Shown here: positions 26,901-33,561 of the stretch, piece by piece
Numbering within the stretch: position 1 is the first letter of the stretch
How the letters are laid out: every line of letters starts with the position of its first letter
Assembly: GCA_031395485.1 (NCBI GenBank)
Contig: JANNUS010000017.1
Location: forward strand, 124,001 to 188,000
Direction of reading: 5' to 3'
DNA length: 64,000 nt
DNA from: UBA2336 sp031395485
Lineage (GTDB): Bacteria; Bacteroidota; Bacteroidia; Cytophagales; Cyclobacteriaceae
Notes under the pieces: model-generated
Told to the model about the DNA's origin: nothing
The model's input: the letters and a program-made list of their open reading frames with translations, nothing else
Database searches by the model: none
Made by a program: the position numbers and the translations under genes

Positions 26901-27076
26901 TAGACTCACAGGCATCAGGGAAAGAAATTTTATATCCTGTTGCAATCGTTATCTTAGGAGGATTAGTAAGCTGCACATTACTGGACATGATTGTAACACC
27001 GGTTGTATTTTATGTATTCGGTGAAAAAGCTTTAGGGACTTACTTTAAGAACAATAAATCAGTAGAACTGATTTAA
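23918..27076 (+). CDS. CusA/CzcA-family heavy-metal RND efflux pump
   Basis: 1052 residues with the RND plan: first helix (HNRLFVIAFAALLLVYGVFTIINL), a large periplasmic loop beginning VLPDLNRPRV, central helices carrying GGLAIAIGELVDDAIVDVENVFRRLRE (the proton-relay helix of heavy-metal RND proteins), a second large loop, and five or six terminal helices ending GGLVSCTLLDMIVTPVVFY. With the TolC protein and adaptor it should form a tripartite complex exporting periplasmic metal across the outer membrane. Cu/Ag is inferred from the CPC ATPase; Zn/Co/Ni is not excluded. It is the last gene of the locus. Confidence 0.92.
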   Translation: MLNRLIQFSLHNRLFVIAFAALLLVYGVFTIINLPVDVLPDLNRPRVTVFLEANGMAPEEIETQVVLPVETALNGAPGVEVVRSSSAIGIGMVFVEFDWETDVYRARQLVAEKLQTVQLPDGITPVMGPISSVMGQIMLVGVSADSTSAADLRTLADFTIRRRLMSIKGVSQVIPIGGERLQYQVLISSAKLKQYNLIIEDIDNALQLTNQNTTGNFFDQYGSEVLIRNVGRAYTLEDLANTVVANKEGVPVLLSQIAEVKFGGALKRGDASINGNPAVILTVEKQPGASTVALTDDIEKALVDLQATLPPDVKLNPHIFQQKNFIVNSLQNVEEALRDGIILVIIVLFLFLLNYRTTVITLTAIPISLIISAIVFRWFDISINTLTLGGLAIAIGELVDDAIVDVENVFRRLRENSLSANPKPVLKVIYEASSEVRNSIVYATIIVVLVFIPLFYMQGIEGRIFAPLGIAYITSIVASLFVSLTVTPALCSYLLNNVGKSNRNKKQSWLGRIFNSEHAGDSPLVKWLKNKDTRLLNWGLSNSKQVIIAASILIVASITIVPFFGTEFLPPFNEGSFTINLSAPAGTSLEESNKIGTMAENLMMKVPEVEFVSRRTGRAELDEHVEPVSNSEIEVELKENIERSRDEILADIRKQLDLLKGVSVNVGQPISHRLDHLLSGVRAQVAIKLFGEDLTDLRSNANAIREVISSVPGVVDVQIEKQVMVPQLLIKVNREALQRYGIQAGKVAQDLEIFYNGKVTGQILDGQKTFDILLRSTDIERSNIENIRNTMIDTPEGNLIPLHQIASIEYTSAINSVWHENTQRRIVISCNVQGRDLGSTVKEMQQKIGSDIQLPQGYFLEYGGQFESQQSASKLILFLSLFSVAGIFLVLYSHFKSSRIVLQVMLNIPLALIGSVIAVMLTGGTFSIATLVGFITLTGIASRNGIMMISHYIHLIEHEGEQFGKHMIIRGSLERLVPVLMTALTAALALVPLTLDSQASGKEILYPVAIVILGGLVSCTLLDMIVTPVVFYVFGEKALGTYFKNNKSVELI

Positions 27077-27117
27077 GTTTAATAAAAAAGGTATAATCAA
27101 CTATTCCTTTCATTGCT

Positions 27118-27285
27118 TTACTCAACCTTGGCCGCAATAAAACCATAAGCAGAGGAGTATTTTACTCCAGCCCTTGTTTAAAAACTTCTGCCGCACGGAT
27201 AGTATCGCCTTCAACAAGATACTAGTTACTCACACCTACAGAACGGCTAACAAAAAGCAGTAAGACCAATAATGGAATGCAATTC
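27118..27285 (-). pseudogene. Degenerate remnant of an exported TPR-like gene
   Basis: On the minus strand this gap encodes a signal-like run (CIPLLVLLLFVSRSVG), a stop, then YLVEGDTIRAAEVFKQGL and, one frame over, GVKYSSAYGFIAAKVE with a stop at 27118. The pieces read like one TPR unit broken by a stop and a frameshift. No intact frame exists. It lies just after the RND pump and after the amidohydrolase stop. The match is by eye only. Confidence 0.3.
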
Positions 27286-28557
27286 TCATTCTTTATATAC
27301 CACTCCTTCTTTCATCACAAAAATCACCTTCTCCATCGTTTTAATATTTGTTAACGGATTTTCATCCACCGCAACAATGTCGGCTAGCTTACCGGTTTCA
27401 ATGGTTCCAATTTTTTCACTCATCCCCAACACACCTGCAGCTACCGCAGTAGCTGACTTAATTGTTTCCATTGCGGGCATTCCGGCTTCAACCATAAAGC
27501 TGAACTCCTTTCCATTTTCTCCATGTGGAAATACACCGGCATCTGTACCAAAAGCGATCTTCACTCCTTTCTTATATGCCTTAGCAAAAGTTTGCTGAAT
27601 CTGTGGACCAATCTCTAACGCCTTTGGAACAACTAATGCATGATAATACCCTGGTTCTTTCGCTTTTTCCGCCACAAATTTTCCGGCTGTAATAGTCGGT
27701 ACATAATATGTTCCCTTCTGTTTCATTAATTCCATTACCTCATCACTCATTTTTGTACCATGCTCGATGGTGGTGATGCCAGCCATCACAGCGCGCTTCA
27801 TGCCCTCAGCACCATGCGCGTGTGCTGCTGTATGCATTCCATAATCTTTAGCGGTTTCAATAATGGCTTTTAATTCTTCATCGGTGAATTGCGGACCTGA
27901 ACCATCTTTGGCGATACTCAACACACCACCCGTTGCTGTAATCTTAATCATGTCTGCTCCATCTTTATAGCGCTGCCGAACTGCCTGACGAGCTTCTTCG
28001 GGTGAGTTGATCACACCTTCCTTAGGACCAGGATCGCCCATCAGGTCTTCACGATATCCATTTGTAGGATCGGCATGACCACCCGTAGTAGCAATGGATT
28101 TTCCCGCGGTAAATATTCGTGGGCCAATTACCAGTCCTTGATTTACAGCATTGCGTAACGAAATATTTACTCCTGAACCACCTAAATCACGAACGGTGGT
28201 GAAACCTGCCATAAGCGTTCGCTTAGCAAACACCGTTGAGCGAAATGCTACATCGGCTTTATTCAATGTAAATCGCAAGGACTGATCCTTATTTGTTTCA
28301 CTCTCCAAATGAACATGCAGATCAATCAACCCTGGCATGACCGTCTTTTTACTTAAATCAATAAGTTTATCAGTAGCACCTGGTTTTGTAAATCCTTTTT
28401 CAACCGATACAATCTTATTGCCCTCTACAATGATTGTCATCTCGGGTTGTACATTGTTAGCTTTACCGTCAATCAGATTTCCGCAGTGAATAATTGAACG
28501 CTGCGCAATTGAAAAACAGGTTATCAAAAGGAATGCAATCGTAAGATTTCTTTTCAT
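27286..28557 (-). CDS. Secreted amidohydrolase (Xaa-Pro dipeptidase / imidazolonepropionase-like)
   Basis: 423 residues with a signal peptide (cut near FSIA-QR). Amidohydrolase-superfamily metal motifs are visible: PGLIDLHVHLE, a His-rich strand HTAAHAHGAEGMKRAVMAG with GITTIEHGT, and FGTDAGVFPHGENGKE bearing the catalytic Asp. The C-terminal GKLADIVAVDENPLTNI is typical of the dipeptidase/prolidase-like branch. It probably hydrolyses peptides or cyclic amides in the periplasm; exact substrate unknown. Transcribed alone. Confidence 0.88.
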   Translation of the reverse strand: MKRNLTIAFLLITCFSIAQRSIIHCGNLIDGKANNVQPEMTIIVEGNKIVSVEKGFTKPGATDKLIDLSKKTVMPGLIDLHVHLESETNKDQSLRFTLNKADVAFRSTVFAKRTLMAGFTTVRDLGGSGVNISLRNAVNQGLVIGPRIFTAGKSIATTGGHADPTNGYREDLMGDPGPKEGVINSPEEARQAVRQRYKDGADMIKITATGGVLSIAKDGSGPQFTDEELKAIIETAKDYGMHTAAHAHGAEGMKRAVMAGITTIEHGTKMSDEVMELMKQKGTYYVPTITAGKFVAEKAKEPGYYHALVVPKALEIGPQIQQTFAKAYKKGVKIAFGTDAGVFPHGENGKEFSFMVEAGMPAMETIKSATAVAAGVLGMSEKIGTIETGKLADIVAVDENPLTNIKTMEKVIFVMKEGVVYKE

Positions 28558-28614
28558 AGTAATTTTTTTAGCATGCTATACATGCAATCCAGTATTCGAC
28601 CTCTCAGATTTTAA

Positions 28615-29007
28615 TTATTTTGAAAGATATTTTTCGGTAAGCTTTTTTAGTGCATTCAATTCATTGGCTTCCATCACTTCACGTACATGGAGCATTAACT
28701 CAAACATCACAGCTTCATCATACCCAAGTTTAGAAGCTACTTTTGAGCAGTAGCGAATTTCTTCCTGGTACAATCGCTCATCTATTTTCATGAGCTGAAT
28801 CAAACTAAAAATGTAGTCAAACCGCTCATCCTGATTGAGATCGGATGGAACAATCAGTTCATGGTCTTGGCTAAACATGGGCGTTATGTCTTCCATTGGA
28901 ATGCCATTGGCCAAACCAATGTTGGCAACATACTTTCTTTCCTTCTCGGCCACAGCTCCATCTATGCGGGCAAGATTTATAAGTAATTTAAGTTGTGCTA
29001 GCGCCAT
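28615..29007 (-). CDS. TerB-family protein
   Basis: 130 residues, all helical, with the TerB pattern near the N-terminus: LLINLARIDGAVAEKERKYVANIG and later MKIDERLYQEEIRYCSKVASKLG, acidic residues that coordinate metal in TerB. TerB proteins were named for tellurite resistance, but most act as small membrane-associated or metal-sensing adaptors, and no other ter gene is nearby. The start ATG at 29007 follows an AT-rich leader. Confidence 0.8.
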   Translation of the reverse strand: MALAQLKLLINLARIDGAVAEKERKYVANIGLANGIPMEDITPMFSQDHELIVPSDLNQDERFDYIFSLIQLMKIDERLYQEEIRYCSKVASKLGYDEAVMFELMLHVREVMEANELNALKKLTEKYLSK

Positions 29008-29049
29008 CGGTAGTTGATTTGAAATTGGAAGATGAGAAATACTTAGTCA

Positions 29050-29125
29050 ATAGTCAATAGGTATAAATCCTTAGCCCGGGCGCCAGCAGATATTTTTCAG
29101 AAATACTGAATTTATTATTGACTAT
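29050..29125. repeat. Inverted repeat between divergent genes
   Basis: ATAGTCAATA (29050-29059) and its exact complement TATTGACTAT (29116-29125) flank 56 bp. The left arm is part of a short tandem (AGTCAATAGTCAATAG). It sits in the 144-bp gap between terB and the AcpH-like gene and could be a control site for either, or a degenerate repeat. Confidence 0.4.
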
Positions 29126-29151
29126 GGACTCAAGACTATTAACTTTTGAAC

Positions 29152-29736
29152 ATGAACTTCCTTGCACATCTTTACCTGTCGGGTGATGACAAAAAAATAA
29201 TGGTCGGGAATTTCATTGCCGATTTTGTAAAAGGCAGAATTGCCTTGAGTAAATTTGAACCTGAAATCATTCGAGGTATTGAGTTGCACCGCGCCATTGA
29301 TGAATTTACTGATAGCCATCCCATGGTAACGATTAGTAAAAACAGACTGCGACCAAAATACAGACATTACGCAGGTGTAATTGTAGATGTTTTTTATGAT
29401 CACTTCCTCGCCCACAATTGGAATGCGTACCACGTTGATCCTCTGCCCGACTTTGCCGACAGCGCATACAATACTATCCAATCGTTTGATTCAATTCTGC
29501 CAAAAGATGTACAATACATGTTACCCTACATGATTAAGGGAAACTGGCTTGTAAACTATTCTAAAACTGAAGGGATACATCGCGCCCTGAGTGGGATGGC
29601 ACGAAGAACACCCTATGAATCAAAAATGGAAGAATCGGTAATTGATCTTGAACGGAATTATGAAGACTTTAAACATGAGTTTGAAAATTTCTTTCCGCAA
29701 CTGCAGGCTTTTAGCCAGGATTTTTTAGCCCATTAA
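29152..29736 (+). CDS. Acyl carrier protein phosphodiesterase-like protein (AcpH family)
   Basis: 194 residues from the ATG at 29152. The family signature starts the protein: MNFLAHLYLSG, then GNFIADFVKG, a conserved GIELHRAIDEFTDSHP and RHYAGVIVDVFYDHFLA. AcpH removes the phosphopantetheine arm from acyl carrier protein; many homologues, including those in Bacteroidota, are untested. Residues Asp and His in ELHRAIDEFTD and YDHF fit an HD-like metal site. Its stop overlaps the stop of the convergent ankyrin-type gene by 4 bp. Confidence 0.82.
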   Translation: MNFLAHLYLSGDDKKIMVGNFIADFVKGRIALSKFEPEIIRGIELHRAIDEFTDSHPMVTISKNRLRPKYRHYAGVIVDVFYDHFLAHNWNAYHVDPLPDFADSAYNTIQSFDSILPKDVQYMLPYMIKGNWLVNYSKTEGIHRALSGMARRTPYESKMEESVIDLERNYEDFKHEFENFFPQLQAFSQDFLAH

Positions 29737-30269
29737 GCACGTTCATAAAAATTAATTTTTGTTTCGCTTGCCCCCAACCATACCAAATATTCTTCCACGG
29801 ACTTTGCATCCCCCTTTCGAGCATGATGTAACATCGTAAATCCATGCGGACCTTTTGAGTTAAGTAAGGATGGGTTAAATGTTAATACGTGTTTTACAAC
29901 ATCCAAATGACCCAACATACAGGCAAGGTAAATGTTATAGCGGGCCCCTTTTGAAAGAAGGTATGCTGCAATTTCTTTATTGCCAACATGGCCAGCTGCT
30001 TCAATACCCGATTCAAAATCTCCGCCACCCCAATCGTACGAAACATGAAGAAGTAAATGATCATTCTCCAGCATTTCCTTCACTTGGTCGAGCTTGCTAT
30101 GTGAAACCCCAACAAACTCTTTAACAATATCAAGCTTCAAGGGCGCAGGCCTCTCTTGTTTCTCCTGCACGATTGTAAAAGTAGGGAGTAAAATTCCTGA
30201 TACGCCTAAAAATGAGAATTTCAGAAAATCCTGCCGGCTGAAGTTGGTTGATTTTGTTTCCATAAGCAT
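29733..30269 (-). CDS. Exported ankyrin-repeat protein
   Basis: 178 residues. The N-terminus SRQDFLKFSFLGVSGILLP resembles a Tat signal but has Arg-Gln instead of two arginines. The body holds about three ankyrin repeats, the clearest being IYLACMLGHLDVVKHVLTFNPSLLNSKGPHGFTMLHHARKGDAKSVEEYLV. Such proteins bind other proteins; partner unknown. Two ATGs, at 30269 and 30263, are possible starts. Convergent with the AcpH-like gene. Confidence 0.75.
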   Translation of the reverse strand: MLMETKSTNFSRQDFLKFSFLGVSGILLPTFTIVQEKQERPAPLKLDIVKEFVGVSHSKLDQVKEMLENDHLLLHVSYDWGGGDFESGIEAAGHVGNKEIAAYLLSKGARYNIYLACMLGHLDVVKHVLTFNPSLLNSKGPHGFTMLHHARKGDAKSVEEYLVWLGASETKINFYERA

Positions 30270-30404
30270 TGATTAAGGATGTAGAAGATAAACGATATCC
30301 TGACCGCAACAGTCACCCCTTTACAATAGATTACATAGACGGAATCAACGGGTAAAAAAAGCTCAATCCTTGTTTATGAATGGGTTAAATCTACTTCAAC
30401 CTGT

Positions 30405-30412
30405 TACTTTTG
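30405..30412 (+). promoter_or_regulatory. Bacteroidota-type -7 promoter box for the 30431 gene
   Basis: TACTTTTG matches TAnnTTTG. Transcription would start near 30419, between the TTG at 30410 and the ATG at 30431, which fixes the ATG as the start. Confidence 0.55.
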
Positions 30413-30430
30413 TGGCCAGATGACAACTAT

Positions 30431-30799
30431 ATGCAAAACGACCCCGAACTAAGCGGAAAATACCTTGGCACAATCTCCAGTGATTTTGTAAAAGTTGCTG
30501 ACACCCTCAAAGAAGCTTCCTATCAAATACGGAAGCGTGGAATTTCAGCGTACCCTGTTTTTCCTGTGTGTAAAGAAGAGCAGCCAATCGGGCAAATTAT
30601 TATTGCCCAACATCAAGCTAATACCGACTGGAATTATTACGCCTCCTTTATGGATGAATTTGTGCAACGTGGGTTTATTGATTCTGATAAACAAGATAAT
30701 TTTAAGGAAGCCTATAAAGAGCCCGATGAGTTTTGTTGCTTGTTCGTAATTGATAAAGAGTTTACCAATTTTGTTTTTATACCTTACCCCGAAGATTAA
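30431..30799 (+). CDS. Conserved hypothetical cytosolic protein
   Basis: 122 residues, beginning MQNDPELSGKYLG, with no signal peptide or membrane segment. The sequence (YQIRKRGISAYPVFPVCKEEQPIGQIIIA, then DEFCCLFVIDKEFTNFVFIPYPED) looks like a compact alpha/beta protein typical of uncharacterised Bacteroidota families. I do not recognise a domain. It ends 7 bp from the convergent thiL stop, where a 7-bp AT-rich hairpin (TTAAGTA/TACTTAA) spans both stop codons. Confidence 0.7.
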   Translation: MQNDPELSGKYLGTISSDFVKVADTLKEASYQIRKRGISAYPVFPVCKEEQPIGQIIIAQHQANTDWNYYASFMDEFVQRGFIDSDKQDNFKEAYKEPDEFCCLFVIDKEFTNFVFIPYPED

Positions 30800-30806
30800 G
30801 TAGTTG

Positions 30807-31841
30807 TTACTTAAAGTGATCCCAGCCTTGCGCTTTTAGTGCAATCTCATTTCCTTGTTTTGTAACCAGCATATGTTCATTCGGTTTTTCATGGACATAC
30901 CCGATCATGTGTATATCGGCATGGTTTTTTACTTTCTCAAAATCCTCCTGACTGATCGTAAACAAAAGTTCGTAATCTTCTCCTCCATTTAACGCACATG
31001 TTACAGGGTCAATTTTAAACTCCAATGCTGCCGTGTTATACGTAAGCTCATCCAACGGAATTTTATCTTCATAGATACGAACACCTACATTCGAACTTTT
31101 TCCAATATGAAATAACTCGGAGGCAAGCCCGTCTGAAATATCAATCATAGAAGTTGGCTTTACGCCCAGTTCTTCCAGCTCAAAAACAATATCGGTGCGG
31201 GCAATGGGCTTTAGTTGACGTCCAACAAGATATTCATACTTATCCAACGATGGTTGCATTTCGGGATCTGTTAAAAAAACCTCTTTCTCGCGCTCCAGAA
31301 TTTGCAATCCCATAAAGGCTCCTCCAAGATCGCCTGTTACACAAATAATATCATTTGGCTTTGCTCCACTTCTGTAGGCAATCTTATCTTTCTTCACTTT
31401 TCCGATTGCCGTAATGGAAATAATTAATCCCGAACGGGATGTTGTTGTATCGCCTCCTACCAAATCAACGCCATAGTGATCGCACGCTGCATGAATACCT
31501 TCATACAATGTATCAACAGCTTCGATGGAGAAACGATTACTAAGCGCGAGGCTTATCACAATCTGCTCGGCTTTCCCGTTCATTGCTGCGATGTCTGACA
31601 CGTTAACGGAAACCGCTTTATATCCTAAATGCTGCAAGGGTATGTAGGCTAAATCGAAATGAACACTTTCGGCTAGTAAATCGGTGGAGACTAATGTGTA
31701 TTCTTCTCCGGTGTCTAAAACAGCGGCATCGTCACCGATTCCTAAAATGGAAGAAGGATTTTGGAGGCTGAATTTTTTGCTGATTCGGTCAATAAGACCA
31801 AATTCTCCTAACTGATTGATTTCTGATCGGTTCTCACTCAT
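30807..31841 (-). CDS. thiL: Thiamine-monophosphate kinase
   Basis: 344 residues from the ATG at 31841. It converts thiamine phosphate to the diphosphate cofactor. The PurM-like ATPase pattern is clear: GEFGLIDRISK, SILGIGDDAAVLD (the acidic metal site), VSTDLLAESVHFD, KAVSVNVSDIAAMNG, LVGGDTTTS and MIDISDGLASELFHIG, then NGGEDYELLFT. An in-frame region upstream to 31898 is excluded because a promoter box lies at 31896-31903. The short leader contains a dyad, ACGGTTGTAACCGT. There is no thiamine riboswitch sequence that I can see. Confidence 0.93.
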   Translation of the reverse strand: MSENRSEINQLGEFGLIDRISKKFSLQNPSSILGIGDDAAVLDTGEEYTLVSTDLLAESVHFDLAYIPLQHLGYKAVSVNVSDIAAMNGKAEQIVISLALSNRFSIEAVDTLYEGIHAACDHYGVDLVGGDTTTSRSGLIISITAIGKVKKDKIAYRSGAKPNDIICVTGDLGGAFMGLQILEREKEVFLTDPEMQPSLDKYEYLVGRQLKPIARTDIVFELEELGVKPTSMIDISDGLASELFHIGKSSNVGVRIYEDKIPLDELTYNTAALEFKIDPVTCALNGGEDYELLFTISQEDFEKVKNHADIHMIGYVHEKPNEHMLVTKQGNEIALKAQGWDHFK

Positions 31842-31895
31842 ACATAATAACGGTTGTAACCGTCTTTCCAACGAAAGTCTTGACGGCTCGTCATG

Positions 31896-31903
31896 CAAAA
31901 GTA
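31896..31903 (-). promoter_or_regulatory. Bacteroidota-type -7 promoter box for thiL
   Basis: TACTTTTG on the minus strand matches TAnnTTTG, 55 bp before the ATG at 31841; leader of roughly 48 nt. Confidence 0.55.
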
Positions 31904-31974
31904 AGATTATAACCTGAATTCAACGATTTATCTCTGCACAAGCCGGTATCTATGTACAATAAAATAAGGATGAT

Positions 31975-32133
31975 ATGAGAAGAGTGATTTCGTTTTTTGT
32001 CGTGGCTTTAATTATTGCTTCATCGTGCGCTAGTGAAAAAGCATACTATCAAACACGGGAAGGTAAGCGAAAGCAGCGCTACTATAATGCATTACAATTC
32101 GGGCAAGAGAATGTACCCAAACCAAAGTTTTAA
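31975..32133 (+). CDS. Small lipoprotein, 52 residues
   Basis: MRRVISFFVVALIIASSCAS is a compact lipoprotein signal with Cys18; the mature part is only about 35 residues, basic and Tyr/Gln-rich (KAYYQTREGKRKQRYYNALQF). AAGGA lies 5 to 10 bases before the ATG, a good ribosome site. No family recognised. Such tiny lipoproteins are common in Bacteroidota. It stands alone, divergent from thiL and followed by the intergenic repeats. Confidence 0.65.
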   Translation: MRRVISFFVVALIIASSCASEKAYYQTREGKRKQRYYNALQFGQENVPKPKF

Positions 32134-32161
32134 CCTTATATTTTAATACAAAAAAAAACGT

Positions 32162-32226
32162 TGTCAGGTTGAGCTTGTCGAAACCTGATTTGGACTCGAG
32201 TCTCCTTCGACAAGCTCAGTCTGACA
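32162..32226. repeat. Intergenic hairpin repeat, family 1, copy A
   Basis: Arms at 32162-32182 and 32206-32226 are complementary at 19 of 21 positions around a 23-nt loop, with cores GAGCTTGTCGAA / TTCGACAAGCTC and ends TGTCAG / CTGACA. The same end and core words appear at 33487-33556 and, in altered form, at 32237-32268. It can act as a terminator for the small lipoprotein gene. Confidence 0.75.
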
Positions 32227-32236
32227 CATTACTTGA

Positions 32237-32268
32237 TGTCATGCTGAGCCTGGCGAAGCATCCTGACA
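32237..32268. repeat. Repeat unit, family 1, copy A', overlapping the end of mce
   Basis: TGTCATGCTGAGCCTGGCG, then AAGCATCCTGACA. The ends are TGTCA/TGACA as in copies A and B, and TGCTGAGC...GCGAAGCA is a degenerate form of their core. It begins 11 bp after copy A and contributes the last 9 codons and stop of mce. Confidence 0.6.
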
Positions 32269-32652
32269 CAGCTCGATTAAAACCCCACCCGTTGACTTAG
32301 GGTGCAGAAAGCAAATCAATTTGTTATCTGCACCTTTTTTTGGCTCTGGATTAATCGGAAGAAATCCTTGTTGCTGATACTGTTGAACCGATTGATCGAT
32401 GTTCTCCACTTCAAATGCCAGATGATGGATGCCCTCTCCCCGCTTTTCGATAAACTTAGCAATGGGCGAATCTTCACGGCTAGCTTCCAGCAATTCAATT
32501 TTTACCCCTCCAATCTCAAAGAAAGAGGTCTTCACCCCTTCCGATTCCACCTCTTCAATCTTATAATGTGCGCGCCCCAATAGCTTGGCGAATTGAATGT
32601 TTGCCTGATCGAGGTTTTTAACCGCTATGCCTATATGCTCGAGTTTTTCCAT
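32239..32652 (-). CDS. mce: Methylmalonyl-CoA epimerase
   Basis: 137 residues of the VOC fold, interconverting the R and S forms of methylmalonyl-CoA in propionate metabolism. Metal ligands expected for the family are visible: His in EHIGIAV near the N-terminus, KIELLE, GIHHLAFEV, and the terminal GGVLIELCQ with its Glu. The last residues (DASPGSA) extend beyond the usual family end and are encoded by the repeat unit at 32237-32268. The mutase is not in the window. Confidence 0.93.
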   Translation of the reverse strand: MEKLEHIGIAVKNLDQANIQFAKLLGRAHYKIEEVESEGVKTSFFEIGGVKIELLEASREDSPIAKFIEKRGEGIHHLAFEVENIDQSVQQYQQQGFLPINPEPKKGADNKLICFLHPKSTGGVLIELCQDASPGSA

Positions 32653-32658
32653 AATTGT

Positions 32659-32666
32659 TAAATTTG
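32659..32666 (+). promoter_or_regulatory. Bacteroidota-type -7 promoter box for the 32719 gene
   Basis: TAAATTTG matches TAnnTTTG, giving a leader of roughly 46 nt to the ATG at 32719. It lies 7 bp upstream of the mce start on the other strand. Confidence 0.45.
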
Positions 32667-32718
32667 CATGAAAATGGGAAACTTTTTACCTCAGACGAAA
32701 GTTTCTTGACTTGAATTT

Positions 32719-33135
32719 ATGGCCATGATTGAAACCAGCAGCGAAATGCACGTTGAAGCAGCCCGCATCCAGCAGGAAGTTAAGAATTACCTCGGTTTGC
32801 GGACTTCCGACCTTGTGTTCGAGTATTCTTCTCATGATGGGAAAATTAAGCTTGACTTGATTACCGTCAACCCGCGGCACAATCAGGCCTTTTTGTTTCA
32901 CTCCGAAACAGGCACCGATAAGCTAGATGCCTTGCGTAAAATACTGGATTATGTTCAGAACTATAAAGAGAAAGAAAACAGCTACACCATTCAGTGGGTA
33001 GCCAAGAATGATAAAGAACTGCATACGTCCTATTTTAAGGCCAGCAACATTATGGACGCGTTGCAAAAATTATACTATGGCCGTGATATGAACACAATTA
33101 CAGTTTTCAGTGTTGTATTGAATCCTATCTCTTAG
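32719..33135 (+). CDS. Conserved hypothetical protein upstream of an IscA-type gene
   Basis: 138 residues, no signal peptide or membrane helix, beginning MAMIETSSEMHVEAARIQQEVKNYLGL. Alternating beta and helical stretches (GKIKLDLITVNPRHNQAFLFHS; NIMDALQKLYYGRDMNTITVFSVVLNPIS) suggest a small alpha/beta protein. No known domain recognised. It is followed after only 3 bp by the IscA-type gene, so a link to Fe-S assembly is possible but rests only on position. Confidence 0.7.
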   Translation: MAMIETSSEMHVEAARIQQEVKNYLGLRTSDLVFEYSSHDGKIKLDLITVNPRHNQAFLFHSETGTDKLDALRKILDYVQNYKEKENSYTIQWVAKNDKELHTSYFKASNIMDALQKLYYGRDMNTITVFSVVLNPIS

Positions 33136-33138
33136 ATT

Positions 33139-33465
33139 ATGATAACCGTTACCGATAAAGCAAAAGAAAAAATTGGCGAGCTTCTTCAACAAGAAGGCCG
33201 CACTGCACAACACAACGTTCGTGTATCTGTGAAAGGTGGCGGCTGCTCAGGTTTAATGTATGATTTAGATTTTGACGATAAGATTAACCCAGCCGACCAG
33301 ATATTTGAAGATAAAGGCGTTAAAATATTAGTTGATAAAAAAAGCTTACTCTATTTGTTAGGGACTGTTTTAGATTTCTCTGACGGATTAAACGGCAAAG
33401 GATTTCAATTCGTCAATCCGAATGCATCACGCACGTGTGGATGCGGAGAGAGTTTTGCGGTTTAA
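33139..33465 (+). CDS. A-type Fe-S cluster carrier (IscA/SufA/ErpA family)
   Basis: 108 residues. The three Fe-S ligand cysteines of the family are present: VKGGGCSGLMYDLDFDD and, near the end, SRTCGCGESFAV. It carries or delivers Fe-S clusters. Which subtype (IscA, SufA or ErpA) cannot be assigned, as no suf or isc gene is adjacent. It is likely cotranscribed with the hypothetical gene 3 bp upstream; a large hairpin repeat follows 21 bp after the stop. Confidence 0.92.
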   Translation: MITVTDKAKEKIGELLQQEGRTAQHNVRVSVKGGGCSGLMYDLDFDDKINPADQIFEDKGVKILVDKKSLLYLLGTVLDFSDGLNGKGFQFVNPNASRTCGCGESFAV

Positions 33466-33486
33466 ATTTATCGATGGTCTACCGAA

Positions 33487-33556
33487 TGTCAGTCTGAGCG
33501 AAGTCGAAGACACATTCGGTTCTAAGAATCAGGTTTCGACTCCGCTCAACCTGACA
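33487..33556. repeat. Intergenic hairpin repeat, family 1, copy B; likely bidirectional terminator
   Basis: Arms 33487-33508 and 33535-33556 pair at 19 of 22 positions (TGTCAGTCTGAGCGAAGTCGAA with the complement of the right arm). It lies between two convergent genes and is followed by a run of A on the plus strand, i.e. T on the minus strand. Same family as the copy near 32.2 kb. Confidence 0.75.
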
Positions 33557-33561
33557 AAAAA

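Noticed and set aside
8014..27076. cutC as part of the copper locus
   Set aside because: It is on the opposite strand, about 5 kb from the locus and coupled to a glycosylasparaginase; the family's copper link is itself doubtful.
31842..31898. Thiamine (THI-box) riboswitch before thiL
   Set aside because: The leader is only about 48 nt and has just a small dyad; none of the conserved riboswitch words are present.
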